NCBI GenBank assembly: GCA_905331475.1
Contig: CAJNYU010002142.1
Coordinates: 335,932-399,931 of the forward strand
Reading direction: 5' to 3'
DNA from: Rotaria socialis
Taxonomy: Eukaryota > Rotifera > Eurotatoria > Philodinida > Philodinidae
Length of the DNA: 64,000 bases
Translations under genes and position numbers: made by a program
The notes under the pieces: generated by a model
Told to the model about the DNA's origin: nothing
Seen by the model: the letters and a program-made list of their open reading frames with translations, nothing else
Databases searched by the model: none
Shown here: one piece after another, positions 46,365-58,133 of the stretch
How positions within the stretch are numbered: the stretch's first letter is position 1
Layout: each line of letters begins with the position of its first letter

Positions 46365-47481
46365 TTATTATTATGTTACAAGTAAAATAGAAAAGCATTT
46401 TTTGTTTTGTGTATTGTTGTGAGGAAACAATGTGTACAAAGAAATTAATATGATCATATTTTAAAAATATTAGCTGTGAAATAAATTCATTTTAATAAAA
46501 GTATTTTTAAAATATCGAACATTTAGGCGTCGATACCAGGATTTTAACTCTACGCCATATTGGCACAATCTGTTTTTTTTTGGTGATTTCTAACATTAGA
46601 AATCAGTTCGCCTCCCGTTGATTTTATGCATATGTATCAATATTAATGGCAAGAATATTGTCATTAAAAGGGTCCTTTCCAATAAAAACATGAATATTTA
46701 TATAAAAATATGAAAATAAAAAATTTCAATTACTCTCTAACCAAATCATTAAAAAAACAACATGCAAAATAAAATTTATCTTGCCATTGCTTACGAGGGA
46801 ACATATCGAAGTGATAACTTCCGTTCAAGTTCACACTGTACTCATAGGTAAGAGTCATAGTGTAGGTAGAGACCGTAGAAGTGTTCGCGCCATTGCTTCA
46901 GCGTTTCAGAGAAACAAGGATAGAAAATAACAAGTTTCTATAACAATGACTACAACACATTTTGTTTTGCATATATATATATTGGTTATCGGGAATAGTA
47001 AATTATTAAATGCATTTTTTAAAGATGTGCCATAAAATGCTCTACAAAAATTGCACGAAAAGACTTCTATTGGTTTGGTCTAAAGATTTCCTGCTTAATT
47101 AAAATATACAAACTATCTGGCAGAGTTGAGCTTGGCTGGGGTACGACTATGAGGGATAGGAAAACGTCCACACACCCTATGGATTTCGTAGCAGTAACAG
47201 CATAGATCCACTGGCAGCCGCCGAATGTAACTTGAAAAACTTCATAAACAACTCAATGATCATGATCAACATAATTGCACACCGATTATGTAAATAAATG
47301 CAAACGAATAAAAATCTAGCTTTAGATCTGTAGCTAATCGAAATGTCTTTGCATTATTGTTCATGTTCGTAATTGAATACAATAATGATTCATGGAAATT
47401 ACAAAATATTACAATTATTTTTCAACATTATATAATGCATCTAATTTCCGAAGTTATACAACAATCAAAAAACATATGAAA
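46365..47481. other. Intergenic, possible exon relic on the minus strand
   Basis: Mostly AT-rich. On the minus strand around 46735-46900 a frame of about 50 codons is open (STYTMTLTYEYSVNLNGSYH and onward) with good-looking composition, but I see no partner exons or domain. GC-rich bits near 47100-47220 are unexplained. Confidence 0.35.
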
Positions 47482-50250
47482 TCATGATAATCTAATTTGT
47501 ATAAATCCTTCTCTCCTGCTAACTGTAACCTTATCTTCATCGATAATCTTAAAACCAAATGCTTGACGACGTTTATCAATGATGTCATTACGTGAAAAAG
47601 ACTGGTGGAATATTGGAGGTGTACTATAGCAAATGTTAAGATAAGACAAATTTTGTTGGTGACTAAGTAATATGTCAATAGCAGATGTAAAATACTTGAA
47701 TGAAGCCACTTGAACTTCAATATCAGTAAGTGATAGAAAACGTTCAACAATGATTGTTACCAAATCTTGAGTTCTTAAATTGAGTATTTTAATTTGTTTG
47801 AAAATTCTATTAAGAGATTGATTGTCGATTATCGATGCTAAATACACATAAAAGGACTAATTTTGAGATCAATCACATTTGGACATGCTCTAAAAATTGA
47901 AAAATTAAAAATCTACTTAATAGACTAAACTTTATTGTCAACGATTATTATTCTAGGATTCAATATCTATCTGAAATAAAATCATACTATTCACCGAGAA
48001 AAACTTGTTAGAATTATCAAAAATAACTCATAGATTTAGAAATCAAAATAGGAATAATGGCTTTCCACCAATATCAAGTAAACTTACTGTAGAATAAATA
48101 AAATATCTGCAGATCCAGCTGTACCAACAATCGTTTCAAAGTTAATTTTAGTTACATTGGGAAAATGAACAATATTTGAAAGATAAGCAACATATTGCTG
48201 TGCATCATCATCATCGTTATTTGGTTGAACGTAGTTCACTAAAAAAATAAAAATAATGGATAAAAACGATGCGAAGAATAATCAAATCAAATGTTTTGTT
48301 CTTACCAAAACTCAATGACTAGCTCCACGACGAGGAACATATTGTTCGCATATCTACGACAAGAGAATTGATCTGTTGTAATAAAGGAAAAGAACAAACA
48401 GTTCTTGGTGTTATATTTGTCGTCTTCTATTTTAAAAATTTTATGTCTGAATAGTAAAGGTAATGATCATTTGTTGCTTTTGTCGATCGTGTCTTAAATA
48501 ATTCATAATTAATCAGTGGAATATTTATTGGTAGATTTCTTTTGTATTCATGATAACCAATCGTGCGTAACATAACATGCTCCACTATAAGAGAAAAAAC
48601 CTTTCAGTTCAAAAGGTTTAGTTTCCGGATAAGCAGATTCTCATAGGTTCAATGTTTGAGTCGTCATTGTCAAATAATTGGTTTTCTTTGCATTGCTTTT
48701 GATATTTTATGAATATTCCTTTCCTCATCTTATTACAGTTGACTTTAAATATTTTTGTTATGCTTTTTTTGGTAAGTATCTCATGAATGCACACTCTTAT
48801 TGAACTAGGATTCGTACCATTACTTCTCTAATACAGCCTCAACCTGAAGGTGTTTTCATCTTCTGGGTAATTTCTTATTCTTGTAAACTGTCTATCGTAA
48901 GATAAATACAGAATATAGAAGGAAATTCTTCTCCTGATTGCCTTCCTATTTGACGACGACTTTTCTGCATTCTTTCTCTCCCGTTTAAAGTAATTTTACT
49001 TACGTGAATCTTTGACATTCGGGATATTTTTGAACGAAATATTGAAACGAATTTACGACCATGTCTAAATCTAATTTTGGATATTCTTTCAAAATTGAGA
49101 TATGAAAATCAAATTTAGATAAAGTATGAAACATTCATTTCAAACATATGTTGCCATGTATAACAATTGACCAAATTATAAGCAGATGGCAGACCACTTC
49201 TCGTGATTCATGAAGAAACTTGAAATGAAGAAGATTAGGCATACAACGTAAGATATAAGCGATTGAACAAGTGTCACAAGTGGTAAAAATTGATGCATTG
49301 AAGGATGTCAATTATGGTGATATAGGAAGATCATTTTCATTAATAAATAGTTCTTGAATTGAAACACTAAAAGAAAAAAAAGGAAAGATTATATTAAAAA
49401 TTTTGTTTTATGTAGAATATTGTAGAACATTTTCAGTGCAAGTTACTTTTCATTATTATTTCCAGATGGAATTTCATGTTTTATGATGGCATGTAGACAT
49501 CGTATTCTACGACAAACACGAAGAATTGTCAAAATCGAATATACTGATACTGTATTCGGTGAGCCAGATATTAACAAATCAAGTGATATAAGATTCGAAG
49601 TATAGGCTGATACGTTCAAGTAAACATAATTATAATGAAGCATAACTGAACGAAGAGATGATTTTTTCATCAATACAGTTCAAGTTATATCAAATTTGTT
49701 TTTCTTATTGATATTTACAGTAGATGGTTGTATGATAACAAATGAAACAAGTCTATTCAAACTTTCAACTTGCTTTAAAACCAAAAGATAGATATGATGT
49801 ATCGCAAGACTAGTAAAAAGCTAGAAGAACGTTAAATAAAATTAATAATTCTTTTTGTAAAAATTATGTGAGTGACAGACTAAAATAAGATTTATCTTCG
49901 AAATTTTTTTTTAAAGTCAATGCACAATTTATAACAGTGTTAAACTGTAGTTAACAAGTGATTCAGGACTTTCTTGAGTACTGTATACTTCCTAAAATAA
50001 TGAAATTTTCAAACTAGAATATTAACCTTTCTTACTATAGTGACTTACCACTTGAATCAAAAATAATAAGTAAAACTGATCGAAAAGGAAAATTTCACCC
50101 GAAAAAAAATGAGTTAATTTGAAGATATCTACCTTGACACATCGTTTGAGAAAGACAAGTGATACACCACTGAAAAAATATCCATAAAAGAAAAGATATT
50201 ATTCATTTATAATAAGCTATTGAACTTACGAAACACTTTCATGCAAATTA
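47482..50250 (-). pseudogene. Multi-exon F-box-family LRR gene, decayed
   Basis: Minus-strand pieces in order: LKQVESLNRLVSFVIIQPS near 49830-49720; RSVMLHYNYVYLNVSAYTSN at 49673-49443; FINENDLPISP and SFNASIFTTCDTC near 49360-49150; YPKLDLDMVVNSFQYFV near 49070; LINYELFKTRSTKATNDHYL near 48500; VNYVQPNNDDDDAQQYVAYL at about 48241-48088; then ACPNVIDLKISPF from 47889 and ASIIDNQSLNRIFKQIKI to the stop at 47482. The intron between 48087 and 47890 has a good donor and acceptor with matching phase. Breaks: a stop at 49312-49314, a frame change near 49130, and a one-base shift at the A4 run 47850-47853. The F-box itself was not found; a large palindrome lies just upstream. Related to the other F-box/LRR genes here. 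Confidence 0.6.
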
Positions 50251-50331
50251 AAATTCACAAAACAGTTTAAGACCAAGCAACAAAAAAACAATCAATAATA
50301 AAGCTACAATGGTTTCGAAATCTAAACATAT

Positions 50332-50797
50332 TTGGATTGTTTTGCTTTATCTCGTCCTTTTGTTTTTTTTTATAAAAATTTTTATTAATTATTTTCCGAT
50401 TAGAATAATTAATTATTTAAGACGTTTCGGAGATATCTTCCTCCTTCTTCAGTTTTTTATTTATTTGGTGTTATGTTTTCTTTTTACTATTTACAATACG
50501 TATCTGACTATTCTTTTTCTTTTTCTTTAATAGTGGAACGGAACGTCAAAACATATAAGTTTTATCGATCGGTGTTACCGGCTTGTCATTCCGTTCCACT
50601 ATTAAAGAAAAAGAAAAAGAATAGTCAGATACGTATTGTAAATAGTAAAAAGAAAACATAAAACCAAATAAATAAAAAACTGAAGAACGAGGAAGATACC
50701 TCCGAAACGTCTTAAATAATTAATTATTCTAATCGAAAAGTAATCAATAAAATTTTTTATAAAAAACAAAAGGAAGAAAAAAAGCAAAACAATCCAA
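50332..50797. repeat. Large palindrome, arms about 210 bp, 44-nt loop
   Basis: Left arm 50332-50544 and right arm 50589-50797 are near-perfect reverse complements with few mismatches and small indels. The loop is 50545-50588. Each strand of each arm can be read as a hydrophobic frame, but this follows from T-rich sequence and I do not call genes. No obvious target duplication. Confidence 0.9.
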
Positions 50798-53508
50798 TTA
50801 TAATAACCTTCCTCAACACATGTAATTTCTAAACATATTATTCAAAACCTGTGTTTTCTAAGGAAAAATTTCAGCTCATTACATCTATGTTTAATCTTCA
50901 TTTAAACATAATATCGCAGCTCACCCGGTACGACCCATCGTATGTTTCTCAACAATCTAGCAAAAAAATTGCATTTGACGAACTTTCTACTGAAACCGGA
51001 TGCTTCGGAATCAGTCGTAAAAAGCTACAGAATAAAACACAACAAGAGCATGGCTTTAAGACTCTATCAAAAAAACTGGTATACACTAATAAGCTGATAC
51101 CATGATCATCTAGTGAAGAACTAAAACAAATCCAAAAGCCGCCAGATGAGTTCATTTAACAAAACAACGATCGCAGTTTGTAAATTAAAAAACCTTTTCA
51201 GTGAAATACCGCAACTTTAAGAACCATTTTTTTGATATATTCCTCCGTTCCATTTCCAACGGCTAACTCTTTTTATTTGTCACCATATACTGCACAACCG
51301 GCGTGAAATTCAGTGAGATCGAAAACAAACATAATCGAAATTGAATGAGGTTCATGAGAAGATACCATATCTCCTATAAACTACATAATTCGAATCACCA
51401 TAAATGCATGACTCAAACTCCAAAACAAATAAAATATGGAAAATAAATCTAACCAATAGTATTGAATTAAACTATCCACCAATACAGAACCAAAACAAAA
51501 TCTACCAAACAGTAACTATCAGGTAACTCTTCCCAACATATATGGCTCATCGACTTAAGATTCATTCATAACACCATCAGAGTTCACACAACATATACAA
51601 ACATTCGACCAACATTCAACGATTCCCACATAAAAACCTCACTTTTTTTTATTTATATTAGTATTCTATGTTCATTAAGTCATTGTTTAATGATTGAAAT
51701 TCAAATGGCTTAAAATAAAAAAGAAAACATTGAAAAACATGTTGTGTTTAATTATCAAAATTAAATCCTATTTTATATTATTTTATTTTAATATATAATA
51801 TAACAAATTCAATATTCAAACTGAAGTTTTACTTTTCACACAAAAATTGCTTTTTTTTTTATCGAATGCATCATATTTGGTATACACACACAAATATGAA
51901 TTCTTCTGCGCTTATGGTTTTTGTTTTTGTTTTTTTTAAACTTGTTGCATATACAGCTGTTCGTTTTCTTGGTTTTCTATCGATAGATATGAAAAAATAC
52001 AGTTAATAAATGTATTGAATTCAAAAAATTAGACGTGAAATTCTATAAAAATCTTTCTACACTACTCATAAGAAAAATAAGAATTCCAGTTAATGAAACG
52101 AACATTTTTCATAAATATGAAAATATGATTCTCATTAGCGAACAAAAAATTTACTGTACCACATCGATTAAATTGTACGCTTGAATAGCTCGAAATTTAC
52201 AACTTTTTTCTATGCTATTTCCAAGCAATCTCAATTGAATTTTGAGGTTTACAGAACTTACTCTACGAAAAATACCCAGGTCGAAGAGTCCGGCCTGGAA
52301 GCGGCCGGTTCCGGGTAGTTCCGTTGACTTTGTGGAAGCAGTATTCCGGTTGGAAAATGTTCGCATTTTTCTCGGTGATTTCGGATCAATTCCTGCCGGA
52401 AAGCACCGGCACTTGACAGGAATCCGCCGGAAAAGTTCGGCCGTATTTTTGACCGGAATATTACTTCCATGTTCCAGCGATTTTCCGTGTTTTCCTGCAG
52501 GATATGGTGACTTTCCCGCATATTTCCTGGAGTATCATACGGGATTCGGTGGCCGGAATGTTCGGCCTGGGTAGCTGTAGTCAAAATTGTCGAATTTTGA
52601 CAAGGAATTTGCAAACCAGCTTGATTTAACTAAAATAAAAAAATATTAAGCGTATTCCCATGTTGCGAATACCGGATCAATTTTTGCGGTTAACCGCCGA
52701 TTTTCATGCGATTTTTATTACATGGGTCACTAATAAGAAAATATAAGAAAATTCATTCGATAGATGCTTATAGACTGTCAAAACGTAATCGTAGATTCAA
52801 AATGAAATAATTCAATGTAAAATGAATACTTTATGAATCATGATATGTAACGGTCTACAATTTAGAGTAATCAAAAGAGAAATGAGAGCATTTTTTTCAC
52901 TGAACAGTATGTAAGAATGAACTACTCTAAAATTTCATCAAGAAAAACGTTTCACAAGTATTAGCGCATAAGGAGAGAGAGAGAGATTTATGTTCGATTT
53001 CTTTTTTATTTATTTCAAATCGAAAACAAACATCACACATACGCACACACACACACTACTGGCAGAAAAAACATCGATATATATTTATATATATATATAT
53101 ATATATCGAGGGTTTGGAAAAAAAATAGAAATATAAGTGCAAAATAAAGAATGACCTGAGATAGTTCAGATCAAAGAAAAGAAAGAAAAATATAACGAGG
53201 GTTAGCCGCTAATAACAAACATCATAACTTTCTGTGATTCTGATGAACTTTTAAGAATAAGCGGTCACGATTTGTATTCAAATCATAACGATTATCTAAT
53301 TACAGATGGAATAGATACTTATACGAAAAAAGATGATCTTCATCTACGAATCATGTTCGATACTACGTATGGTCTCAGGACAGGTGCACTTACATTTATT
53401 TGTGCATACGTTTAAATCTTCCTTTATATTAACAACAAAATTATAAACACGCGATTCACTAAAAAAATGTTTATATGAGTATTGTCTGAAATCAGACTGT
53501 TAACTTAC
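50798..53508. other. Intergenic region with a GC-rich element
   Basis: AT-rich throughout, except the element at 52273-52573. Contains CA-rich and TA-rich simple repeats near 53040-53107. No gene recognised. Confidence 0.5.
52273..52573. mobile_element. GC-rich MITE-like element (family A, copy 2)
   Basis: Inverted ends TACCCAGGTCGAA (52273-52285) and TTCGGCCTGGGTA (52561-52573) match at 12 of 13 positions. The outermost TA on both sides could be a TA target duplication of Tc1/mariner type. The body is rich in TTCCGG and GCCGGAA repeats on both strands and GC-rich against an AT-rich background. No transposase frame. Confidence 0.65.
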
Positions 53509-53974
53509 ACTAACAACGTGCTTAATGATTCATCATCACCTACTTTAAATCCGAGACTTCGTAGCCGTTGTAGATCAATTAGAGTATCTAAAAATAAGTT
53601 CAGTTTAGTCAACAAGCAACAAGATTCTAATGATAACAGTTCTATCAGAATATATAGAGCAGTGCGGTAAAAACAAGAGAGATTATTACTAACAGATCTT
53701 TGTTCATTTCTAACAATTTATTGCTCACCTTTATGATTATCAAGTGAAAAATATGCTTGACATCGGTGTTTCAAAAATCGAATAACGGTTGGCTTATTTT
53801 TTTTCTTCCAGTGGATCTGGATAAAGATCTATAACCGTAGTAAGAATCTAAACGTATCAATAACAGTAGCTATTAATTACAACAATCATGCGTACTTACT
53901 CGAACAGTTTCATTGAAATTTTCATTGTCAATGGCGTGAAGAGCATTCACAAAGAGATCTACAGAATCAGTCAT
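53509..53974 (-). CDS. TPR-like protein, 5' part, with a homopolymer frameshift
   Basis: Exon 1 is 53900-53974 (ATG; TDSVDLFVNALHAIDNENFN, ending in VR before GTAAGT). Exon 2 starts at 53847 after a TTTAG acceptor (ILTTVIDLYPDPLEEKK) and hits a stop at 53794 straight after a run of eight A (minus strand, 53797-53804). One frame over it continues PTVIRFLKHRCQAYFSLDNH up to AAAG|GTGAGC, exon end 53729. Exon 3 begins at 53587 in the matching phase (TLIDLQRLRSLGFKVGDDES) and ends at a GTAAGT at about 53509. The helical pattern with ALxAIDxxNFxExVxxLTxVIDLYP and RCQAYFSL is TPR-like. Further exons were not found. Either the A8 run is a sequencing or assembly error in a live gene, or this is a young pseudogene. 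If the stop is real, the product is only 42 residues. Confidence 0.4.
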
Positions 53975-54498
53975 TTCTGAAAGAAAATAAAAGAAATCAA
54001 CGTTTTGTTCGAAATAAATTTTTCCCGAATGAATATTTGTGAAATAAAATAATATGTTACAATATATAAAACTTCAAGGGGGACACAGCATAATCCATGA
54101 ATCCTTGAATCCACTCTGATGTGAAACTCTTAGAATTATAAAAATATGATATTTTTCATTTTCTCAATTGTCTGTTGAGAGTAGAGAAAAAAAATTAACA
54201 AAAAGAACATTCGCGAAGACTTCAGGAATCAATCAAGAAATATTTATATTAAAAAGTTTCTTATTTATATGATTTGTTTGTTTAAAAACCAATTGTAAAA
54301 TGTAAAAATAAAATAAAAGACAAACGGACATAAAAATATAAAAATTCAACACTTGATAGAATCGATTAACTATAAAAGAAAAAAATAAGTGAATTATTAA
54401 GTTAAAAACATCAATTTAATATAAAACCTTACTATATAAGAGAACACGAAAGAAGTGATCGAAGAAGTCCAAACAAGACAATGTGCGGCATATAAAAA
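53975..54498. other. Intergenic, nothing recognised
   Basis: AT-rich spacer, likely including the promoter of the minus-strand TPR-like gene. Confidence 0.5.
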
Positions 54499-54813
54499 TT
54501 ATCTTCTTCTTGCTCTTTTTGCTGATTCTATTGTTTGAACTTTTCTTTTCACTTGTCTTTTAGTTGTTAATGATGATGATGGTTGTTCGATAATGTTAAT
54601 ATCACAAGTTTCATCTTCTGTTGATTTGGATATAGAAAATACTGTGATTGAAGTTGAATTCGATTGTATTGTATCTGATGGTACTATAATAGGTATCAAA
54701 TTTGGTGATGCAATTTGTTGAAGTACATTATCTGATGTGGTCAATGGCCGCTGATTATTTGTTGATGATGGTGATAATGATGAAGATAATAGAACAGTAG
54801 CTGATCTTAGCAT
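54499..54813 (-). CDS. Hypothetical low-complexity protein with basic C-terminus
   Basis: 104-codon frame on the minus strand, starting MLRSATVLLSSSLS, rich in Ser/Thr and ending in a basic cluster (TTKRQVKRKVQTIESAKRAR followed by RR) that could act as a nuclear-localisation signal. It may be the 3' exon of a larger gene. No domain recognised. The low-complexity content makes a chance frame possible. Confidence 0.3.
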   Translation of the reverse strand: MLRSATVLLSSSLSPSSTNNQRPLTTSDNVLQQIASPNLIPIIVPSDTIQSNSTSITVFSISKSTEDETCDINIIEQPSSSLTTKRQVKRKVQTIESAKRARRR

Positions 54814-54826
54814 TAATGATGGCTTT

Positions 54827-55075
54827 CCTCAATTGATGATTACGATAATGAAGATGAATAAGATGATACTCAAGATTTAATAGATACAACAAAAGAAGAA
54901 TTTTCTGGAATGAGAGTTTTTAATATGGTGCATCCATGCATAGAACATTCTTATTTTAAAGCTACAATCCATGATGATATAAAATATATACAAACAGACT
55001 ACTTGTTGGTTATTAACTGGTGAAAAAAGTAAAATGTCAAACGATCGACTGCTTCGAGTTAGAGTTCATCGGGTC
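54827..55075 (+). pseudogene. Relic of an unknown rotifer protein family
   Basis: Two blocks in different frames: RVFNMVHPCIEHSYFKATIH near 54916-54975, then KQTTCWLLTGEKSKMSNDRL from about 54989. The second block resembles a CWLL...LSxDRLxRV motif that I associate with repeated rotifer proteins of unknown function; this is memory only. Several stops and a frame change near 54986 show it is not intact. Confidence 0.35.
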
Positions 55076-56414
55076 CGGCTCCGGATCCAGATTAAAAATA
55101 TTTTTAGCTATTGGGTCAGATCACAAGAAACTTCTTATGCATATAATTGAGTGAAAACGAAGCTGATGTTGTTGATGTTGAAGTTGTCTAAGTTAAGAAA
55201 CAATATAAACACTTTAATACATTCATTCCTTATTCCAACCGAAACTGCGCACTACTAGCGAGCTGCTAGGAGTCAGAGCCCATTATAAATTAATTGTTAA
55301 AAACTCTATCGGATAGTTGAAAGAGCGTGTAAGATGTACTACTTGCATGGCAAAAAAGGACAGAAGTATGCCGTATCTTCGGAACGATCACCAGACTCAA
55401 TTAGCATATTTGATTATAAGTTTAAGAGTTTGTTTTGTTCCAGATCTATTTTTGATTAATAAACTAGGTATTTGTCAAGAATGCCAACTTAACTTTACTT
55501 TCAAGTTAAAAAAAGCATGATGAAAATTTGCATTCCAAAGAGTTAAAGTTCAAATAGATTCTTTCATTGAAAGAAATTTTCTGTTCAGAACTATTTGTGT
55601 TGCATCAAAAAATAATTTTAACAAAAGAAAGATTTTCAGAAAATATTTTTTAAATTTTGATTTTTTAGAAATTTAAACTTAAAAATATGCTTGTTTTAGC
55701 TTTAAATTTAAAGATAAAAGTTGAAGTACACTAAACCCCTCCTAAGAAACTAATCTGTTTCCTATAAGAACACCATTTTTCAAACTTTTAATAGTTTTTG
55801 CGTCATACAATTTGCTTGATCTACTAATATGGTAGGGGGTTCACTCCAATTTGAATAATTCTATCAGAGTAGTTTCAAAGTTTTAGTGTTACCACTAGTA
55901 TGGGTTCAAACGCTTTTGATATACCGGGTCCGGGTCTGTGGTCCAAAAATTCTTGGACCCGATGGGTTCTACTTTGAGTACAACAGATTAATAAAAAAAA
56001 GTTGATTGTTTTTTTCTTTATATAATACTTTTTTCATTTATTTTCAATAGGTGAGCAGCTCTGTACTGACTTTCAATTCTTGAAATAAAGAATGTGCTAT
56101 ATGAGAATAAAGAAAGATAATGTATACTTGTATGAGAATCAAGACTAATAAAAATTTTACCTATTAGTACATACGATACAAACAGAAAAAAATAGTAGTA
56201 TTGAATTTTTAAAATGGATTTCAAATAAATAGGAAATCATTTTACGAGATTTCATGTGATTCCACTTGAATCCAAGGGACTGGATTCTTCTGCCCCCCAT
56301 CCCTGTTGGGACTGCTCCAATAATTTTATTATAGCAAAGATATGTATGTTAAATGAAAACATAATAGACACCCACACCCACACCCACACCCAGTTATAAG
56401 AACAGTGGAAAACA
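55076..56414. other. Intergenic region, possibly a degenerate element
   Basis: GGGTCCGG-type GC-rich motifs occur near 55070-55092 and again near 55925-55965, framing AT-rich sequence, which could mark remnants of a repeat. No terminal repeats were established. The telomere-type repeat at 56371-56392 and a minus-strand AATAAA (TTTATT on plus, 56325-56330) for the vWD-like gene lie at the end. Confidence 0.4.
56371..56392. repeat. Interstitial telomere-type repeat (CCCACA)3.7
   Basis: Three full CCCACA units plus CCCA, preceded by ACA. Same register and strand as the repeat at 21998-22015. Confidence 0.85.
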
Positions 56415-57511
56415 TTAGTGTTTAATGTTATTGACTGATCCTAAACATTGGTCTTTTTCATTACAAAGTTCTTTCGTATTGCTAATCAATTCGTTCGCTT
56501 CGTGGGTTGCATTCAAAAACGCATCATGTTTTAATGCGTGAATTTGATGGAAAAGTCCAGTTTGATCATCAGAGTCAAGCTGTGAGCTTGCACTATCATG
56601 AAGAACCAAGGAAATACCTGCGACAGCAATCTAATTTAAAGAAATCAACATGAAATGATTGAATGAAAGATGCATAGTTTGTTTTCATACTGTTGCATCA
56701 AGTGACGTTTGCAGATCATTGTTGCACGACGTCTGAGCCATCTTAATTACATTTGGATTGATAGCACCTACGGCTCGCTTTTTAGCAGCAGCAATAAAAA
56801 TATTGCATACTTCAGGAATGACACTCAGTGATGCTTTAGACGCTCCCTCTATTCTGCCATGCGTTTGTCGACATTGACCAGCCGATAAATTGATCAACGT
56901 ATATGAATGATAGATATGAATATTGTAATATCCACCCTACAAAAAAGGAGATGATCATGAATTAAACTAATACTACACATTATGGAATTATTGAAACATA
57001 CCTGATAGTCGACGTGCACTACAATACATTTTGTATTATGGAAATGAGTCCACGATGAACCAGCTGATAACGTCGTTGATGTGGCCGATGTAGTGTTAGC
57101 GCACATTGGTGGACTTTTACTTTTACTATTACCAATAACTATGCAAGGGGATGCACCATGGAAAATCAAAACGTACTAGAATAGCAAAAAATTCAATTTT
57201 TTTTCTTCGTTCAATCGTGACAAATGAAAATAAGTAATTCTTACATTAGTAACAAGATAAGGACACGGTGCATTAAAAATATACAGCGTAACGAAAATAT
57301 TACTAATGAGCACGCTCCAGCCCTGTACTTGATACAAATATTGAGTTTGAAGTCCCCGATACGATGATGCAAACGGAATTATATGAGGATCACCAGTACA
57401 CGAACATTTACCATAAAAACATGGCTCTTTTGTTTGATTTGCCGTTGGTTGATATGGTATCTCTAATACAACAAAAATAATGATAACGAAGATTTTTTTC
57501 AGATCATATTG
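56415..57511 (-). CDS. Secreted protein with a vWD-like CTGDPH motif
   Basis: Four minus-strand exons: 57245-57511 (5' end uncertain; 57460 is an alternative), 57002-57175, 56691-56936 and 56415-56630. All junctions are phase 0 with good GTAAGA/GTATGT/GTATGA donors. The visible product is about 300 residues. Exon 1 opens with a signal-like hydrophobic stretch (LKKIFVIIIFVVLEI), then GKCSCTGDPHIIPFASSYRG. C-x-CTGDPHxxxF is the hallmark of the start of von Willebrand factor D domains. A cysteine-poor beta-rich part follows, and the last two exons are helical and acidic (LDSDDQTGLFHQIHALKHDA). The initiator exon was not found upstream. It is probably extracellular or gut/mucus related, as vWD proteins are. 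AATAAA lies about 85 nt after the stop. Confidence 0.65.
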
Positions 57512-57784
57512 CTAGAGAAGAGTAATAACAACAAGTTATAATCTTAGTGCATCGAGTCTTGTGTTTTAATACTGTCCTATTACAGATTCTAGAACATATT
57601 CTTGTCCAAATAAAGGACGCCAACTGAAATGATTTACACATAAGGGTTGTAAATTATAAATTACTTATCAATCATCGACCTTTTAATAGGCTATAGTAGG
57701 CATTGAAAAGCCATTAGAATTATTAACTCTAAGAACAAGCGTTATTTTGTTTGTCTAAATATATATTGATTAAAGACTCAGTAT

Positions 57785-57871
57785 TAGGGGTGGGCCGTTG
57801 ATTTTAATTTGAGTTCATTAAGTGGTTTTACTTAACACTTAATATTAAACTAACGTACAGTACCACCCCTA
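57785..57871. mobile_element. Very small hAT-like MITE candidate
   Basis: TAGGGGTGGG at the left end and CCACCCCTA at the right end form short inverted repeats of a type common at hAT ends. The 8-bp flanks (CTCAGTAT and CTCGCGAA) share only part of their sequence, so a target duplication is not proven. 87 bp, no coding. Confidence 0.4.
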
Positions 57872-57938
57872 CTCGCGAATTCTCGCATTATCCATGCAAA
57901 AAGATGGACTAATAATCAGATTAAAAATCTATTATAAT

Positions 57939-58133
57939 GACACTATTTTTATCTCGTTTCAATCAACCTTTTCAACCTTAAACGACAGATTATTTTTGAT
58001 TTTGATTTTATTTTAATCGATTATAACAATTTTGTAGATAATCAATTAAAATTGATTAAAGTAAAATCAAAATCAAAAATAATCTGCCTTTTAAGGTTGA
58101 AAAATCTGGTTAAAATCAGATTATAATAGTGCC
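57939..58133. repeat. Imperfect hairpin, arms about 80 bp
   Basis: Left arm 57939-58018 and right arm 58054-58133. The inner 48 bp pair almost perfectly (GATTATTTTTGATTTTGATT against its complement), the outer part at roughly three quarters. The spacer is 35 nt. Confidence 0.8.

Noticed and set aside
46540-46580. Sequence resembling the T-arm of a tRNA on the minus strand
   Set aside because: No acceptor, D-arm or anticodon stem can be paired around it, and the B-box match is poor.
50309-50787. Two mirror-image hydrophobic reading frames that look like small membrane proteins
   Set aside because: They lie in the arms of one palindrome and their Phe/Leu/Tyr content comes from T-rich sequence; no start context or family match.
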